A stretch of DNA of 64,000 nucleotides from contig NZ_CP163518.1 of the NCBI RefSeq assembly GCF_041080625.1, positions 8,735,501-8,799,500 of the forward strand, in the 5' to 3' direction. This DNA comes from Streptomyces sp. CG1. GTDB taxonomy: Bacteria; Actinomycetota; Actinomycetes; Streptomycetales; Streptomycetaceae. Shown here in pieces: positions 9,150-17,791 of the stretch. Numbering within the stretch: the first letter of the stretch is position 1; every line of letters begins with the position of its first letter. A model generated the notes under the pieces. That model searched no databases. It was not told where the DNA came from and saw only the letters and a program-made list of their open reading frames with translations. The translations under genes were made by a program, and so were the position numbers.

Positions 9150-10520
9150 GTGGTACATCGTCACGACAGCAGCGAATCGCTGATCGACCCGGCCTACACC
9201 GGACGCCTGGAGCGCATACAGGTTCCGAAGAACAGGTTGCCCGACCAGGAGGCGGCGCCCCAGGCGGTCTACCGGATGATCCACGACGAGCTGCTGCTGG
9301 ATGGCAGTTCACGGCTGAACATGGCGACGTTCGTGACGACGTGGATGGACCCAGAGGCCGAGAAGCTGATGGCCGAGACGTTCGACAAGAACATGATCGA
9401 CAAGGACGAGTACCCGCAGACCGCGGAGATCGAACGCCGCTGTGTCAACATCGTCGCGGACCTCTTCCATGCGCCCGCAAAGGGCGACGCGGTAGGCGTC
9501 TCCACCCTAGGTTCCTCCGAGGCGGTCATGCTCGGCGGTCTCGCCATGAAGTGGAAGTGGCGTCAGCGCCGCCAGGCGGCCGGGCTCTCCTCTGACCGCC
9601 CGAACCTGGTGATGGGCTCCAACGTCCAGGTGGTGTGGGAGAAGTTCTGCCGCTACTGGGACGTCGAGCCCCGCTACGTGCCCGTGGCCCACGATCGGTT
9701 CACCGTCGACGCCGACGAGGCCATGACCTATGTGGACGAGAACACCATCGGTGTCGTGCCGATCCTGGGCACCACCCACACCGGCGAGTTCGAGCCCATC
9801 AAGGCCATCCACGACAAGGTCGTGGCCTACAACGCCGAGCACGGCACCGACATCGCGATCCACGTCGACGCCGCCTCGGGCGGTTTCGTCGCCCCGTTCC
9901 TCCACCCCGACCTGGAGTGGGACTTCCGGCTCCCGCAGGTGAAGTCGATCAACGTCTCCGGCCACAAATACGGCCTCACCTACCCGGGCATAGGCTTCGT
10001 CGTGTGGCGCTCGGCCGAGGACCTGCCCGAAGACCTGGTCTTCCACGTGAACTACCTGGGCGGCGACATGCCCACCTTCACCCTCAACTTCTCCCGCCCC
10101 GGGAACCAGGTCGTCGGGCAGTACTACAACTTCGTACGCCTCGGCCGGGCGGGCTACACCAAGATCATGACCGGGCTGCGGGACACCGCGCACTATCTCG
10201 CCGACGGCATCGCGAAACTCGGCATCTTCGACGTGATCAGCGACGGCACCGACATCCCCGTCGTCTCGTGCAAGCTCACCGACCCGAGCACGTTCACGGT
10301 CTTCCACGTCTCCGACGAACTGCGCCGCCACGGCTGGCAAGTGCCCGCCTACACCATGCCGCCGAACGCCGAGGACATCGCCGTACTGCGCATCGTGGTC
10401 CGCGAGGGCTTCGGACGTGATCTCGCAGAATGCCTCCTGGCCGCCATCGGCAACGCGGTCGACCGGCTCACCACCACCCCGCCGGCCCACGAGGCCGAAT
10501 CCGGCTTCTCCCACACCTGA
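9150..10520 (+). CDS. gadB: Glutamate decarboxylase (PLP-dependent)
   Basis: The 456-residue group II decarboxylase converts L-glutamate to GABA and CO2, consuming a proton. The PLP lysine is K273 in SINVSGHKYGLTYPG, and D240 in HVDAASGGFV contacts the pyridine nitrogen. TLGSSEAVMLGGLAMKWKWR is the usual cofactor-domain segment of bacterial GadB. I chose GTG 9150 because GGAG lies five bases upstream and the length matches the family. The frame remains open far upstream without homology. No glutamate/GABA antiporter gene is adjacent, so an acid-resistance role is not shown here. Confidence 0.93.
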   Translation: MVHRHDSSESLIDPAYTGRLERIQVPKNRLPDQEAAPQAVYRMIHDELLLDGSSRLNMATFVTTWMDPEAEKLMAETFDKNMIDKDEYPQTAEIERRCVNIVADLFHAPAKGDAVGVSTLGSSEAVMLGGLAMKWKWRQRRQAAGLSSDRPNLVMGSNVQVVWEKFCRYWDVEPRYVPVAHDRFTVDADEAMTYVDENTIGVVPILGTTHTGEFEPIKAIHDKVVAYNAEHGTDIAIHVDAASGGFVAPFLHPDLEWDFRLPQVKSINVSGHKYGLTYPGIGFVVWRSAEDLPEDLVFHVNYLGGDMPTFTLNFSRPGNQVVGQYYNFVRLGRAGYTKIMTGLRDTAHYLADGIAKLGIFDVISDGTDIPVVSCKLTDPSTFTVFHVSDELRRHGWQVPAYTMPPNAEDIAVLRIVVREGFGRDLAECLLAAIGNAVDRLTTTPPAHEAESGFSHT

Positions 10521-10985
10521 CGGCCAGGACCGCTTCGGCACGGGGAAGGCCCAGGTCAGCTTGCACGTTTCCAGCTGGCCTGGGCCACTTCGGGCGGCGC
10601 GGGAAGACGCGGAGCGCCTCACCCAGCGGACCACAATCCCACGGCTCACTGATAATGCGGATCCGGGACGAGCCGGCGGGGGTGTTCGCGGACGAGGCCA
10701 TTCACGGACGCATTCGGGGCGTGGGGACCGCGGGGGCTGTCGCCGGAGGTGCCAGCGCTGGTCACAGTGCAACGGCGCCGACGCGCGTCCCAGCCCGTGC
10801 TCGGCGCCCTGACGGAACACATCGTCGGCCACTACTTCGTCGTCGGAGTCCTCGGTCAGCTGCACGACCAGCCGATCCAGGCCGCCGTCCCAGTTGGCAG
10901 TGAGCGCATCACGCTGTTGTTCGAGCTCGGCCGCGGCCTTCCGTGCCGAAGCCGCAGCTTTCCCGTGTGCGTGCGGGCCGGAGCA
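10521..10985. other. Intergenic between convergent genes, nothing recognised
   Basis: The segment separates gadB from the convergent gene at 10986. Several long frames are open because of GC bias, but none gives a recognisable protein or a convincing SD and start. Confidence 0.45.
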
Positions 10986-11348
10986 TCAAAGGCCAGCGAT
11001 GCGGCATGGGACGATCAGATCCTCCGTCAGGTGATAGGCGGCGCAGACCCGGTGGTATCCGTCGGCGATCAGCAAGGGAGTACCGCGGACCAGGAGGACC
11101 GGGGAGAGTTTGTTGCCGCGTTTCACCTTCTGGATGTTGTGCTGGACGTGGACGTTGTCCGCCGGGAGCAACGGCAGGCCCGAGGCGCGCATGATGTCCT
11201 TGGCCTTCTTCGTCTGTGTCTCGGACGTGCGCAGGGCATCGACGATCCGCGCCACTTCGTCCGTCGGGAGGAGCAGGTCGAGGTAGTCGGCCGCTGCGGG
11301 GAAGTCGTGCTCCTCCGGCTCGTCGAGCCACAGCTTGGTCCATTCCAA
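10986..11348 (-). CDS. ParB/Srx-like small hypothetical protein
   Basis: The frame gives about 120 residues. The start is probably TTG at 11346-11348, preceded by AAAGGGA at good spacing; no ATG or GTG is close. The C-terminal part (KLSPVLLVRGTPLLIADGYHRVCAAYHL) resembles the ParB/sulfiredoxin fold, in which a backbone-binding loop precedes DGxHR. The middle (KAKDIMRASGLPLLPADNVHV) is helical. The family is widespread as a hypothetical protein in Streptomyces. No partner gene is evident and the function is unknown. The longer frame upstream of 11348 lacks coding character. Confidence 0.65.
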   Translation of the reverse strand: MEWTKLWLDEPEEHDFPAAADYLDLLLPTDEVARIVDALRTSETQTKKAKDIMRASGLPLLPADNVHVQHNIQKVKRGNKLSPVLLVRGTPLLIADGYHRVCAAYHLTEDLIVPCRIAGL

Positions 11349-11883
11349 AGTGCTGTCCCTTTGTTCGCGTGTCTGGCGCGTCGCGCCGGGCGACCAGCGT
11401 AGGACCGGAATGACGTCCCGGACACCGCCGTTCGCAGGGTTGTTGGAGCCGCCGGAGCGTGATCGGCGAGAGTATCCGTCTTGGCCTGAGAGCACCAGCC
11501 ACCGTTTGGCGCCTGCCAAGAGGCCCGTGATCCACCTGCCAGAGACTGGAAGCACCTCGTCAGCTACCAGCGCAAGGCGGCATGCAGCAGGTGGAGCTCG
11601 TTCAGGCCGACTGCTTCGCAGCTGGCAGATACGTCCGCTCAAGCACGGCTGCACCAACGGCACCGCCGCTAGCGGTGCCGTAGCGGACGCCTGTGAAGGG
11701 CTGACGCGGGCCCCTATTGTCGGTCGTTCGCTCCGGGCCGTGCCTTGCTGCGATGAGTGTGCGGCATGTGCAGGCGATGACGGGTCGCCCTGGACGGTCA
11801 ACAGGTGGGCTCGTTGCACGTGTTCCAGGCCGAAGAGCCTGGTGCGTCTGCGTGTTGTCCGAGCCCTCCGACCGATCGGAAAA
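11349..11883. other. Intergenic, nothing recognised
   Basis: No recognisable protein is found in either strand between the start of the 10986 gene and the terminator of the beta-propeller gene. Open frames here are GC-bias artefacts. Confidence 0.45.
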
Positions 11884-11917
11884 CGTCGGGCCGGCACATG
11901 CTCGTGCCGGCCCGACG
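11884..11917 (-). terminator. Intrinsic-type terminator of the beta-propeller gene
   Basis: A perfect 14-bp stem (11884-11897 with 11904-11917, arm CGTCGGGCCGGCAC) with a 6-base loop lies about 35 bases after the stop at 11952. There is no long U-tract, as is usual in Streptomyces. Confidence 0.8.
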
Positions 11918-11951
11918 CGATGGTCCGTTCGTTCGGACGGAAGGGGCCGTG

Positions 11952-13022
11952 CTACTTCCGGTTGTCGCGGTCGGCGGCGGCGAAGAGCAGGCCCTTCGGG
12001 CTGGGGGCGGCGTTGCCGAAGGCGGTGACGGTGCCGGTCTTGAGATTGAGGGTGCCGAGGCCGCCCTTCGCGGAGACGAACGCTTCGCCCTTGGTGAAGT
12101 GGCCGGTGATGGCGACGACCGTGCCGTTGGCGCTGTCCACCACGTAGAGGGTGCCCTCGGTGGAGGTCGCAAAGACGGTGTCGTCGACCTCCTGGCTCAG
12201 CGGCAGAACGACGGCGCGCTGCTTCTTCGTCCCCCAGTTCTTGACGAAGACCGCCTGCTGGTCGCCCTGGCCGTCGAGCAGCAGGCTGCCGCCGAGGCCG
12301 GGCACGCTGCGTGGGACGAAGGTGCTGGAGTCCGGGTCGGTCAGGTTGAGCGCGCCGGTCTTGCCGTTCACCAGGTTGGTGGCGGTGATGTTGTCGTTGA
12401 AGACCGGGGTGGTCCTGGCGGTGGTGCCGTGGAAGGTGACCTTGTAGAGCGCGGGGCGGCCGGCGGTGCTGCCCTTGGCGTCCGCGCTCGGGTTGGAGGC
12501 GACGATGTAGACGACGCCGTGCCGGACACTGACGTTGTCGGTGCCGCCGCCGTGCGGCAGCGAGCTGAAGTGGTAGTGCTTGACGGCGTGGTGCTTGCTG
12601 TCCGGGTCGATGGTGTAAGCGCTGCTGTTGCCGTCCTCGTTGACCGTGGCGATGACCTGCCCGGTACGCGGGTTGGCGCCGAGGCCGTCGACCTTGCCGG
12701 CCATGTCCCAGTGCGCCACCTCCTTGCCGTGCCGGTCGAACTCCACCACGGTGCTGTTCTTGGTGCCGTTGGCGGCGGGCTCGCCCTTGGAGCCCACGCC
12801 GTTCTGGTAACCGACGAAGAGCTTGCCGCCGAGCAGGGCGATGTCGTCCGCTCCGGTCAGCTTTCCCCCGGCGTGGGCGAACACGGTCGTGGAGAAGCCC
12901 GCGGGCACGGTCGCCGGCGTCGTCGTGGCACTCGCCGACGCCGAGAGGCCGAGCCCGGTGACGGCCACAGCCGCGACGGTTCCCGCGCAGATGCGGGCGA
13001 ACTTGGTGGACATCTTTGCCAT
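11952..13022 (-). CDS. Secreted beta-propeller-like protein
   Basis: The 356-residue product starts MAKMSTKFARICAGTVAAVA and continues with a hydrophobic segment ending ASASA, a clear Sec signal peptide. The mature part has repeated blades such as GGKLFVGYQNGVG, NPRTGQVIATVNEDGN, EGTLYVVDSANGTVVAI and GLGTLNLKTGTVTAFG, typical of NHL/SMP-30-like or YVTN-type propellers. It contains no lipobox or sorting motif. GAGGAA precedes the ATG; a second ATG three codons later is possible. A strong terminator follows and a symmetric dyad lies about 90 bp upstream. It is probably monocistronic. Ligand or enzymatic role is unknown. Confidence 0.8.
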   Translation of the reverse strand: MAKMSTKFARICAGTVAAVAVTGLGLSASASATTTPATVPAGFSTTVFAHAGGKLTGADDIALLGGKLFVGYQNGVGSKGEPAANGTKNSTVVEFDRHGKEVAHWDMAGKVDGLGANPRTGQVIATVNEDGNSSAYTIDPDSKHHAVKHYHFSSLPHGGGTDNVSVRHGVVYIVASNPSADAKGSTAGRPALYKVTFHGTTARTTPVFNDNITATNLVNGKTGALNLTDPDSSTFVPRSVPGLGGSLLLDGQGDQQAVFVKNWGTKKQRAVVLPLSQEVDDTVFATSTEGTLYVVDSANGTVVAITGHFTKGEAFVSAKGGLGTLNLKTGTVTAFGNAAPSPKGLLFAAADRDNRK

Positions 13023-13112
13023 GAGATTCCTCGAGCCGGGAGGGTGGGGGGCCGTGGCCGAGCCTGCGCGGCATCCATGACGCACCAGTGGCCCCGAATA
13101 GGCGTACTGGCA

Positions 13113-13158
13113 ACACCCGGTTTAACGTCTACGCCTCTGTAGACGCAAAATCGGGTGT
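13113..13158. promoter_or_regulatory. 46-bp composite symmetric dyad
   Basis: Four 7-base arms separated by exact 6-base spacers form two nested inverted repeats: ACACCCG (13113-13119) with CGGGTGT (13152-13158), and CGTCTAC (13126-13132) with GTAGACG (13139-13145). Both spacers flanking the inner dyad are A/T-rich (gtttaa and caaaat). It lies between the divergent genes starting at 13022 and 13447, closer to the former. This is the layout of an operator bound by a tetramer or two dimers. Confidence 0.6.
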
Positions 13159-13266
13159 CCTGACGGCGTTCGGCGCTCACTCCTGCCGCTGGTGCGCGGC
13201 GTGAGCCGTATGCCCGCCCGGGACGGCCGCAGCTTCGCAGGCCTGGGTGTCGCAGCGAAAAGTGAG

Positions 13267-13296
13267 TTGACCTGTGAAAACCCCTATCCGTAGTTC
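13267..13296 (+). promoter_or_regulatory. Putative sigma70-type promoter for the 13447 gene
   Basis: TTGACC (13267-13272) is separated by 18 bases from TAGTTC (13291-13296). A start near 13303 would give a leader of about 145 bases before the ATG at 13447. Confidence 0.4.
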
Positions 13297-13446
13297 TCGC
13301 CGGTCAACGCCGTTTCCTGGGCTCATGTGCCCTGGAGCGCTCGCTCGCGGCCACGGTGCACCAGCGTATGGATTCCGTAGGAGGATGCCCGGCCCGCCCG
13401 TCGGCTGCTAGCTGCGGAGTGAGGATGGGAGTGACGGGAGGCACTG

Positions 13447-13968
13447 ATGTGGAGCCTGCTCGGCCCTGATCACGTCGGCCGCACCGTGGCTTTTCTGCCG
13501 CCGGTGTGGACGAGGATCCCCGCTGCCGATCGCGTCGGCGTGGCCGCTGTCGTGCTCTTGGTCGCCTTCGTCGCCCTGATCGTCGGCACGAGGCTACGGC
13601 AGGCTCGTTTCCGGTCGCGCAGGCGTCCGCGGGTCCGGGGCGCCGAGTCGGTGGACGCGTCATGGTTCACCGCCCACACTCTGGACGGCTTCCCGGAGGA
13701 CGCGGTCCGAGCCGCCTTCAAGGCCGAGGATGCGCCGTCCCCGGATCGGCTCTACGCGGCGTGGGTGCTGGCCACCCACGCTCACGGGATGAGCGCCGTA
13801 TGGCTGGAGAGAAACCTGGCTCTCCCCGCCGAGGCGGCGCACCTGATCGTCGAGGCCGCCGAAGCCAGGCGTCGTGAACCGGTGGCCCGGGTAGTGCGCG
13901 ACGCGTCCGCACGGGTGCCGCATTCGGGACCGGCTCCGCCGGGCAGGCGCCCGGAGAATGGGCGCTGA
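13447..13968 (+). CDS. Small membrane-anchored protein of a family repeated in this island
   Basis: The 173-residue product has one N-terminal transmembrane helix (VGVAAVVLLVAFVALIVGT), a basic linker, then a cytoplasmic helical domain with SWFTAHTLDGFPEDAVR and RLYAAWVLATHA...WLERNLALPAEA. The same two blocks occur in the gene at 21004-21456. A shorter related-looking block (PRVHL..LLARQG...WLA.F..LPL) occurs at 24395 and 28475. GGGAGG lies just upstream of the ATG. It precedes an ABC transporter and NRAMP-type genes, so a role in metal homeostasis is inferred from context only. I do not recognise a named family. Confidence 0.7.
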   Translation: MWSLLGPDHVGRTVAFLPPVWTRIPAADRVGVAAVVLLVAFVALIVGTRLRQARFRSRRRPRVRGAESVDASWFTAHTLDGFPEDAVRAAFKAEDAPSPDRLYAAWVLATHAHGMSAVWLERNLALPAEAAHLIVEAAEARRREPVARVVRDASARVPHSGPAPPGRRPENGR

Positions 13969-13984
13969 CCTGCGAAGGCTGGCG

Positions 13985-14231
13985 ACGCGCGCGAACTCCG
14001 TCTCGGTGGGTTCGTGCAGGCCCAGCCACACGAAGCCGTGGCCCTACTTGCGTACCTGGCGGACGGCCCCTCTACCGTCTCCGTGCCGGGTTGCCGGACG
14101 CCGTCGCGGTAGAGGACGCAGTTGACCACCGAGGAGCCGAGCGGGGAGCGGGCCGGGTGGCTAAGATCCACTCGGCGGCGGCCCCGCTGCGTGAGGCCGG
14201 CCACTTTGCACACGTTGCCGACCATCGACAT
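13985..14231 (-). pseudogene. CorA magnesium transporter N-terminal remnant
   Basis: From the ATG at 14231 the sequence begins MSMVGNVCKVAGLTQRGRR and VDLSHPARSPLGSSVVNCVLYRDGVR, then after a frameshift and an in-frame TAG continues GHGFVWLGLHEPTETEFARVASL. This is the start of an actinobacterial CorA-type Mg2+ channel. Similarity ends after about 80 residues. The remaining cytoplasmic domain, both membrane helices and the GMN motif are absent. The relic is antisense to the intergenic space in front of the ABC permease gene. Confidence 0.7.
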
Positions 14232-14495
14232 CCGGAATCCTCCTTCGCCGGGTCCGGACAGTGTGCCAGGGCCGGGTGTAGCGAAGCCGGTGGTCGTGTG
14301 TCAGTGGTCGGTGGTGAAGATGCACTTCATCTCGCGCGTGCGTAGCGGACCAGGACGTATCCGGCGGCCGGGTCGGCGTGTCCCGTACGGCCGTCACCGA
14401 AGCGCTCGCCGCCAATAGGTGGAGCTTCATGCTGCAGCCACTGTCACGTAACGCGTGCTTTGCCGGGCCTGGTGTTTGCTGGCCTCGCGCACGCC
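14232..14495. other. Upstream region of the ABC transporter operon
   Basis: No complete gene is recognised. The stretch probably holds the promoter of the permease gene and the former corA promoter, but I cannot point to a convincing -35/-10 pair. Confidence 0.35.
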
Positions 14496-16250
14496 ATGAC
14501 GAAAGGCAGCCCGGTGGCAGAGACAGGCGGATTCCCCTCGCGGGGCGTGTGGCGGCGGCCCGGGTTGCGGTGGGTGGACGTGGTGGTCGTGGCCGCGCTG
14601 GTGGCTCTGTTGTACGGGCTGCTGCGGCTGGCGCCTTCGTTGAACGCGCCGTTCCTGCCGAGCACCGCGCCGTCCAGGGTGTCGACGGATCCTTCGAATC
14701 TGCCGTACTACGCGGTGCGTTCGCTGGTGCGGATGTTCGCCGCGCTTGTGGTGTCGGTGGTTTTCACCTTCGTCTACGCCACTGCGGCGGCCCGGCTCAA
14801 GCGGGCGGAGAAGGTGCTGCTGCCCGTCCTGGACATTCTCCAGTCGGTGCCGGTGCTGGGCTTCCTGTCGGTGACGGTGACCGCGTTCATCAACCTCTTC
14901 CCGGGATCTGAGCTGGGCCTGGAGTGCGCCTCGATCTTCGCGATCTTCACGGCGATGGCGTGGAACATGACCTTCGCCTTCTACTACTCGCTCATGTCCC
15001 AGCCGCGGGAACTGGACGAGGCGGCGCGGGTGCTGCGGCTGACGAAGTGGGAGCGGTTCTGGCAGCTGGACGTGCCGGGCGGGATGATCCCGCTGGTGTG
15101 GAACGGGATGATGAGCTTCGGTGGCGCCTGGTTCTTCCTGGCCGCCTCCGAGTCGATCTCGGTGCTGAACCACACCTACGCCCTGCCCGGCATAGGGTCC
15201 TACGCCGCTGCCGCGATCGCGCAGGGCGACCTGGGCAAGGTGGGCATCGCCATCGCGGTGATGGTGGTGATGGTGATCGGGGTCAACGTGCTGTTCTGGC
15301 GGCCGATGGTCGCCTGGACGGACCGTTTCCGGGTGGAGGAGTCCGAGGCCGCCGAGCGTCCTCGCAGCCTCGTGCTGGACTTCCTGCGGCGCTCGCAGGT
15401 GCCCCACCTGATCGGGCGCCCGTTGAAGCCGGCGGGGCGGTGGCTGGACCGGGCGACGCGGCCGTTCGGCCTGGCCGAGCACCCCATCGGCGTCTCGCCG
15501 GTACGGGAACGCACCGGAGATGTGTTCTTCGCCGGGGTGATCAGTGTGCTGGTCGTCTACGGGGCGTGGAAGGCGTTCGGCTATGTGAACTCCACGATCG
15601 GGCTCGGCGCGTTCGGGCACGCGCTCGCGCTGGGCGCGGCGACCTTCGGCCGGGTCGTCGTCCTGACGGCCGTGGCCACGGTGGTGTGGGTGCCGGTCGG
15701 GGTGTGGATCGGCATGAACCCCAAGGTGACCCGGTTCGCGCAGCCGGTGGTGCAGGTGCTGGCCAGCTTCCCGGCGAACTTCCTGTTCCCGTTCGCCACC
15801 GCGGCGTTCGTGGCGCTGGGCATCTCGCTGAACTTCGGCGCGGTCCTGCTGATGGCGCTGGGCGCGCAGTGGTACATCCTGTTCAACGTCATCGCCGGAT
15901 CGTCCGCGATCCCCTCCGACCTGCGCGAGGCGATGATCAACTACAAGGTCGGCGGCTGGCTCAAGTGGCGTTACTTCATCCTGCCGGCGATCTTCCCGTC
16001 GTACGTGACCGGCGGGATTACCGCGGCGGGCGGTGCGTGGAACGCCTCGATCGTGGCCGAGGTCGTCGACTACGGGCACCATCACCTGACCGCGACCGGC
16101 CTCGGCGCCTACATCACCCAGGCCACCGCCACCGGTGACTTCCCGAAGATCCTGGTGGGCATCAGCGTGATGAGCCTGTACGTGGTGGCCGCCAACCGGC
16201 TGTTCTGGCGCCGCCTGTACGGCCTCGCCGAGACCCGCTTCGCCCTGTGA
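14496..16250 (+). CDS. ABC transporter permease with duplicated permease domains
   Basis: The 584-residue protein carries two binding-protein-dependent permease units. One EAA-type loop is LDEAARVLRLTKWERFWQLDVPGGMIPL and the other is LREAMINYKVGGWLKWRYFILPAIFPSYV. It corresponds to the duplicated-permease component of nitrate/sulfonate-type anion ABC systems (COG4986 type). The start is uncertain: ATG 14496 lacks an SD, while GTG 14514 has GAAAGG upstream. The ATPase gene follows after 42 bases. No substrate-binding lipoprotein gene is nearby, so the substrate is unknown. The surrounding genes concern Mg/Mn-type metals. Confidence 0.85.
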   Translation: MTKGSPVAETGGFPSRGVWRRPGLRWVDVVVVAALVALLYGLLRLAPSLNAPFLPSTAPSRVSTDPSNLPYYAVRSLVRMFAALVVSVVFTFVYATAAARLKRAEKVLLPVLDILQSVPVLGFLSVTVTAFINLFPGSELGLECASIFAIFTAMAWNMTFAFYYSLMSQPRELDEAARVLRLTKWERFWQLDVPGGMIPLVWNGMMSFGGAWFFLAASESISVLNHTYALPGIGSYAAAAIAQGDLGKVGIAIAVMVVMVIGVNVLFWRPMVAWTDRFRVEESEAAERPRSLVLDFLRRSQVPHLIGRPLKPAGRWLDRATRPFGLAEHPIGVSPVRERTGDVFFAGVISVLVVYGAWKAFGYVNSTIGLGAFGHALALGAATFGRVVVLTAVATVVWVPVGVWIGMNPKVTRFAQPVVQVLASFPANFLFPFATAAFVALGISLNFGAVLLMALGAQWYILFNVIAGSSAIPSDLREAMINYKVGGWLKWRYFILPAIFPSYVTGGITAAGGAWNASIVAEVVDYGHHHLTATGLGAYITQATATGDFPKILVGISVMSLYVVAANRLFWRRLYGLAETRFAL

Positions 16251-16292
16251 CCCCCGACCCCCCGTTCGCTCCCCGTCTCCGAGGCAGGACCC

Positions 16293-17663
16293 GTGACCAG
16301 CAGCCAGCCCCTCACCTCCGTATCCCGTCCAGCCGGCGCGGTGATCGTGGAGGCCGATTCGGTGACCAAGGCGTTCACGACGCCGGACGGGCGGGCCCTG
16401 CCGGTGCTGGACGACATCAGCTTCAGCTTGGCCGAGGGCGAGATCGTCGCCCTGCTGGGCAAGTCCGGCTCGGGCAAGTCCACGCTGCTGCGCTGCGTGG
16501 CCGGCCTGATCGCCCCGTCCGCCGGCACCATCTCCTACCGCGGCACCCCGCTGACCGGCGCCAATCCCGGGGTGGCGATGGTCTTCCAGTCCTTCGCCCT
16601 GCTGCCGTGGCTGACCGTGCAGCAGAACGTCGAACTCGGGCTGAAGGCACAGGGCGTCGCGGAGGATGAGCGCCGCGAGCGCGCGCTGAAGGCGATCGAC
16701 CTGATCGGCCTGGACGGCTTCGAGTCCGCCTATCCGAAGGAGCTGTCCGGCGGCATGCGCCAGCGTGTCGGCTTCGCGCGTGGCATCGTCGTGGAGCCGG
16801 ACGCGCTGCTGATGGACGAGCCCTTCTCGGCTCTGGACGTGCTGACCGCGGAGAACCTGCGCAACGAGCTGGTCGGCCTGTGGGAGGGGCACGAGGCCCC
16901 GGTGAAGTCGATCCTGATCGTCACCCACAACATCGAGGAGGCGGTGCTGCTGGCCGACCGGATCCTGGTGCTGTCCTCCAATCCCGGCCGCATCCAGGCC
17001 GAACTCAAAGTCGACCTCCCCCGCCCCCGCGACCGTAACAGCCCCCGGTTCGAGTCCATCGTCGACACCGTCTACGACATCCTCACCGGCCGCGAGGAGG
17101 CCGCCGCGGCAGCCGTCGAGGCCGCCCCCGCAGCAGCGGTAGCCGCTGCCCGCCCCGCACCGACGCCGACGAACGCGCCGTTGCCGGGCGTCAGCGTCGG
17201 CGGGCTGGCCGGCCTGCTGGAGATCCTCGTCGCGCGTGGCGGACGGGACGGCCTGGCGGAGATCTCCGACGAGCTGAGCTTCGAGATCGACGACCTGCTG
17301 CCCCTGGTCGACGCCGCCGTCATGCTCGAACTCGCCCAGGTCGACGGCGCCGACATCGCCGTCACCGACGCCGGCCGGGAGTTCGTCGCCGCCGACATCC
17401 TCACCAGCAAGCAGCTCTTCGCCCGCCACGCCGCCAAACACGCCCCTCTGGTCCGCGCCATCGTCCAGGCCCTGGCCGCCACCGACGGCAACACCTTGCG
17501 CGAGGGCTTCTTCCTCGACCTGCTCCGCCGCGGCTTCTCCGCCGAGGAAGCCCGCAACCAGCTGGAGACGGCCATCGACTGGGGCCGGTACGCCGAGCTG
17601 TACGACTACGATCGCGACGACGCCCGACTCACCCTCGAACCCGGCGCACAGAAGTACCTGTAA
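16293..17663 (+). CDS. ABC transporter ATPase with C-terminal AAA-associated domain
   Basis: The 456-residue protein starts with a complete ABC ATPase: Walker A GKSGSGKST, Q-loop region VFQSFALLPWLT, signature LSGGMRQR and Walker B LLMDEPFSALD followed by the H-loop THN. After an Ala-rich linker (EEAAAAAVEAAPAAAVAAARP) comes a winged-helix-like C-terminal domain of about 130 residues, with GLAEISDELSFEIDDLLPLVDAAVMLELAQ and LREGFFLDLLRRGFSAEEA. This AAA-associated domain is found in the ATPases that pair with the duplicated permease. It energises the preceding permease. The domain may sense intracellular substrate, which is inference. Confidence 0.88.
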   Translation: MTSSQPLTSVSRPAGAVIVEADSVTKAFTTPDGRALPVLDDISFSLAEGEIVALLGKSGSGKSTLLRCVAGLIAPSAGTISYRGTPLTGANPGVAMVFQSFALLPWLTVQQNVELGLKAQGVAEDERRERALKAIDLIGLDGFESAYPKELSGGMRQRVGFARGIVVEPDALLMDEPFSALDVLTAENLRNELVGLWEGHEAPVKSILIVTHNIEEAVLLADRILVLSSNPGRIQAELKVDLPRPRDRNSPRFESIVDTVYDILTGREEAAAAAVEAAPAAAVAAARPAPTPTNAPLPGVSVGGLAGLLEILVARGGRDGLAEISDELSFEIDDLLPLVDAAVMLELAQVDGADIAVTDAGREFVAADILTSKQLFARHAAKHAPLVRAIVQALAATDGNTLREGFFLDLLRRGFSAEEARNQLETAIDWGRYAELYDYDRDDARLTLEPGAQKYL

Positions 17664-17751
17664 GCGCCAGTACGTGTCAGCGTTCGGTCCTGGTCCAATC
17701 ACGGCGTCGGGTCCGAGTGACCGGCTCGAAGGAAACACGTGGGCGTCCCGT

Positions 17752-17791
17752 ATGCCCTAATTGGGGTGCATGTGTCTAGCGTGGGGGTGTG
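17752..17791 (+). promoter_or_regulatory. Possible promoter giving a leaderless mRNA
   Basis: TAGCGT (17777-17782) fits an extended actinobacterial -10 element six bases ahead of the GTG at 17789. Transcription starting at that GTG would be leaderless. A -35 element is not obvious, and a GGGGG run (17783-17787) could instead serve as an SD. Confidence 0.35.

Noticed and set aside
14301..14330. Nine-codon minus-strand frame (MKCIFTTDH) upstream of the corA relic, possible leader peptide
   Set aside because: SD is weak and there is no second copy to support it.
14427..17738. Over 1100-codon minus-strand frame opposite the ABC transporter
   Set aside because: Antisense shadow of two clearly identified plus-strand genes.
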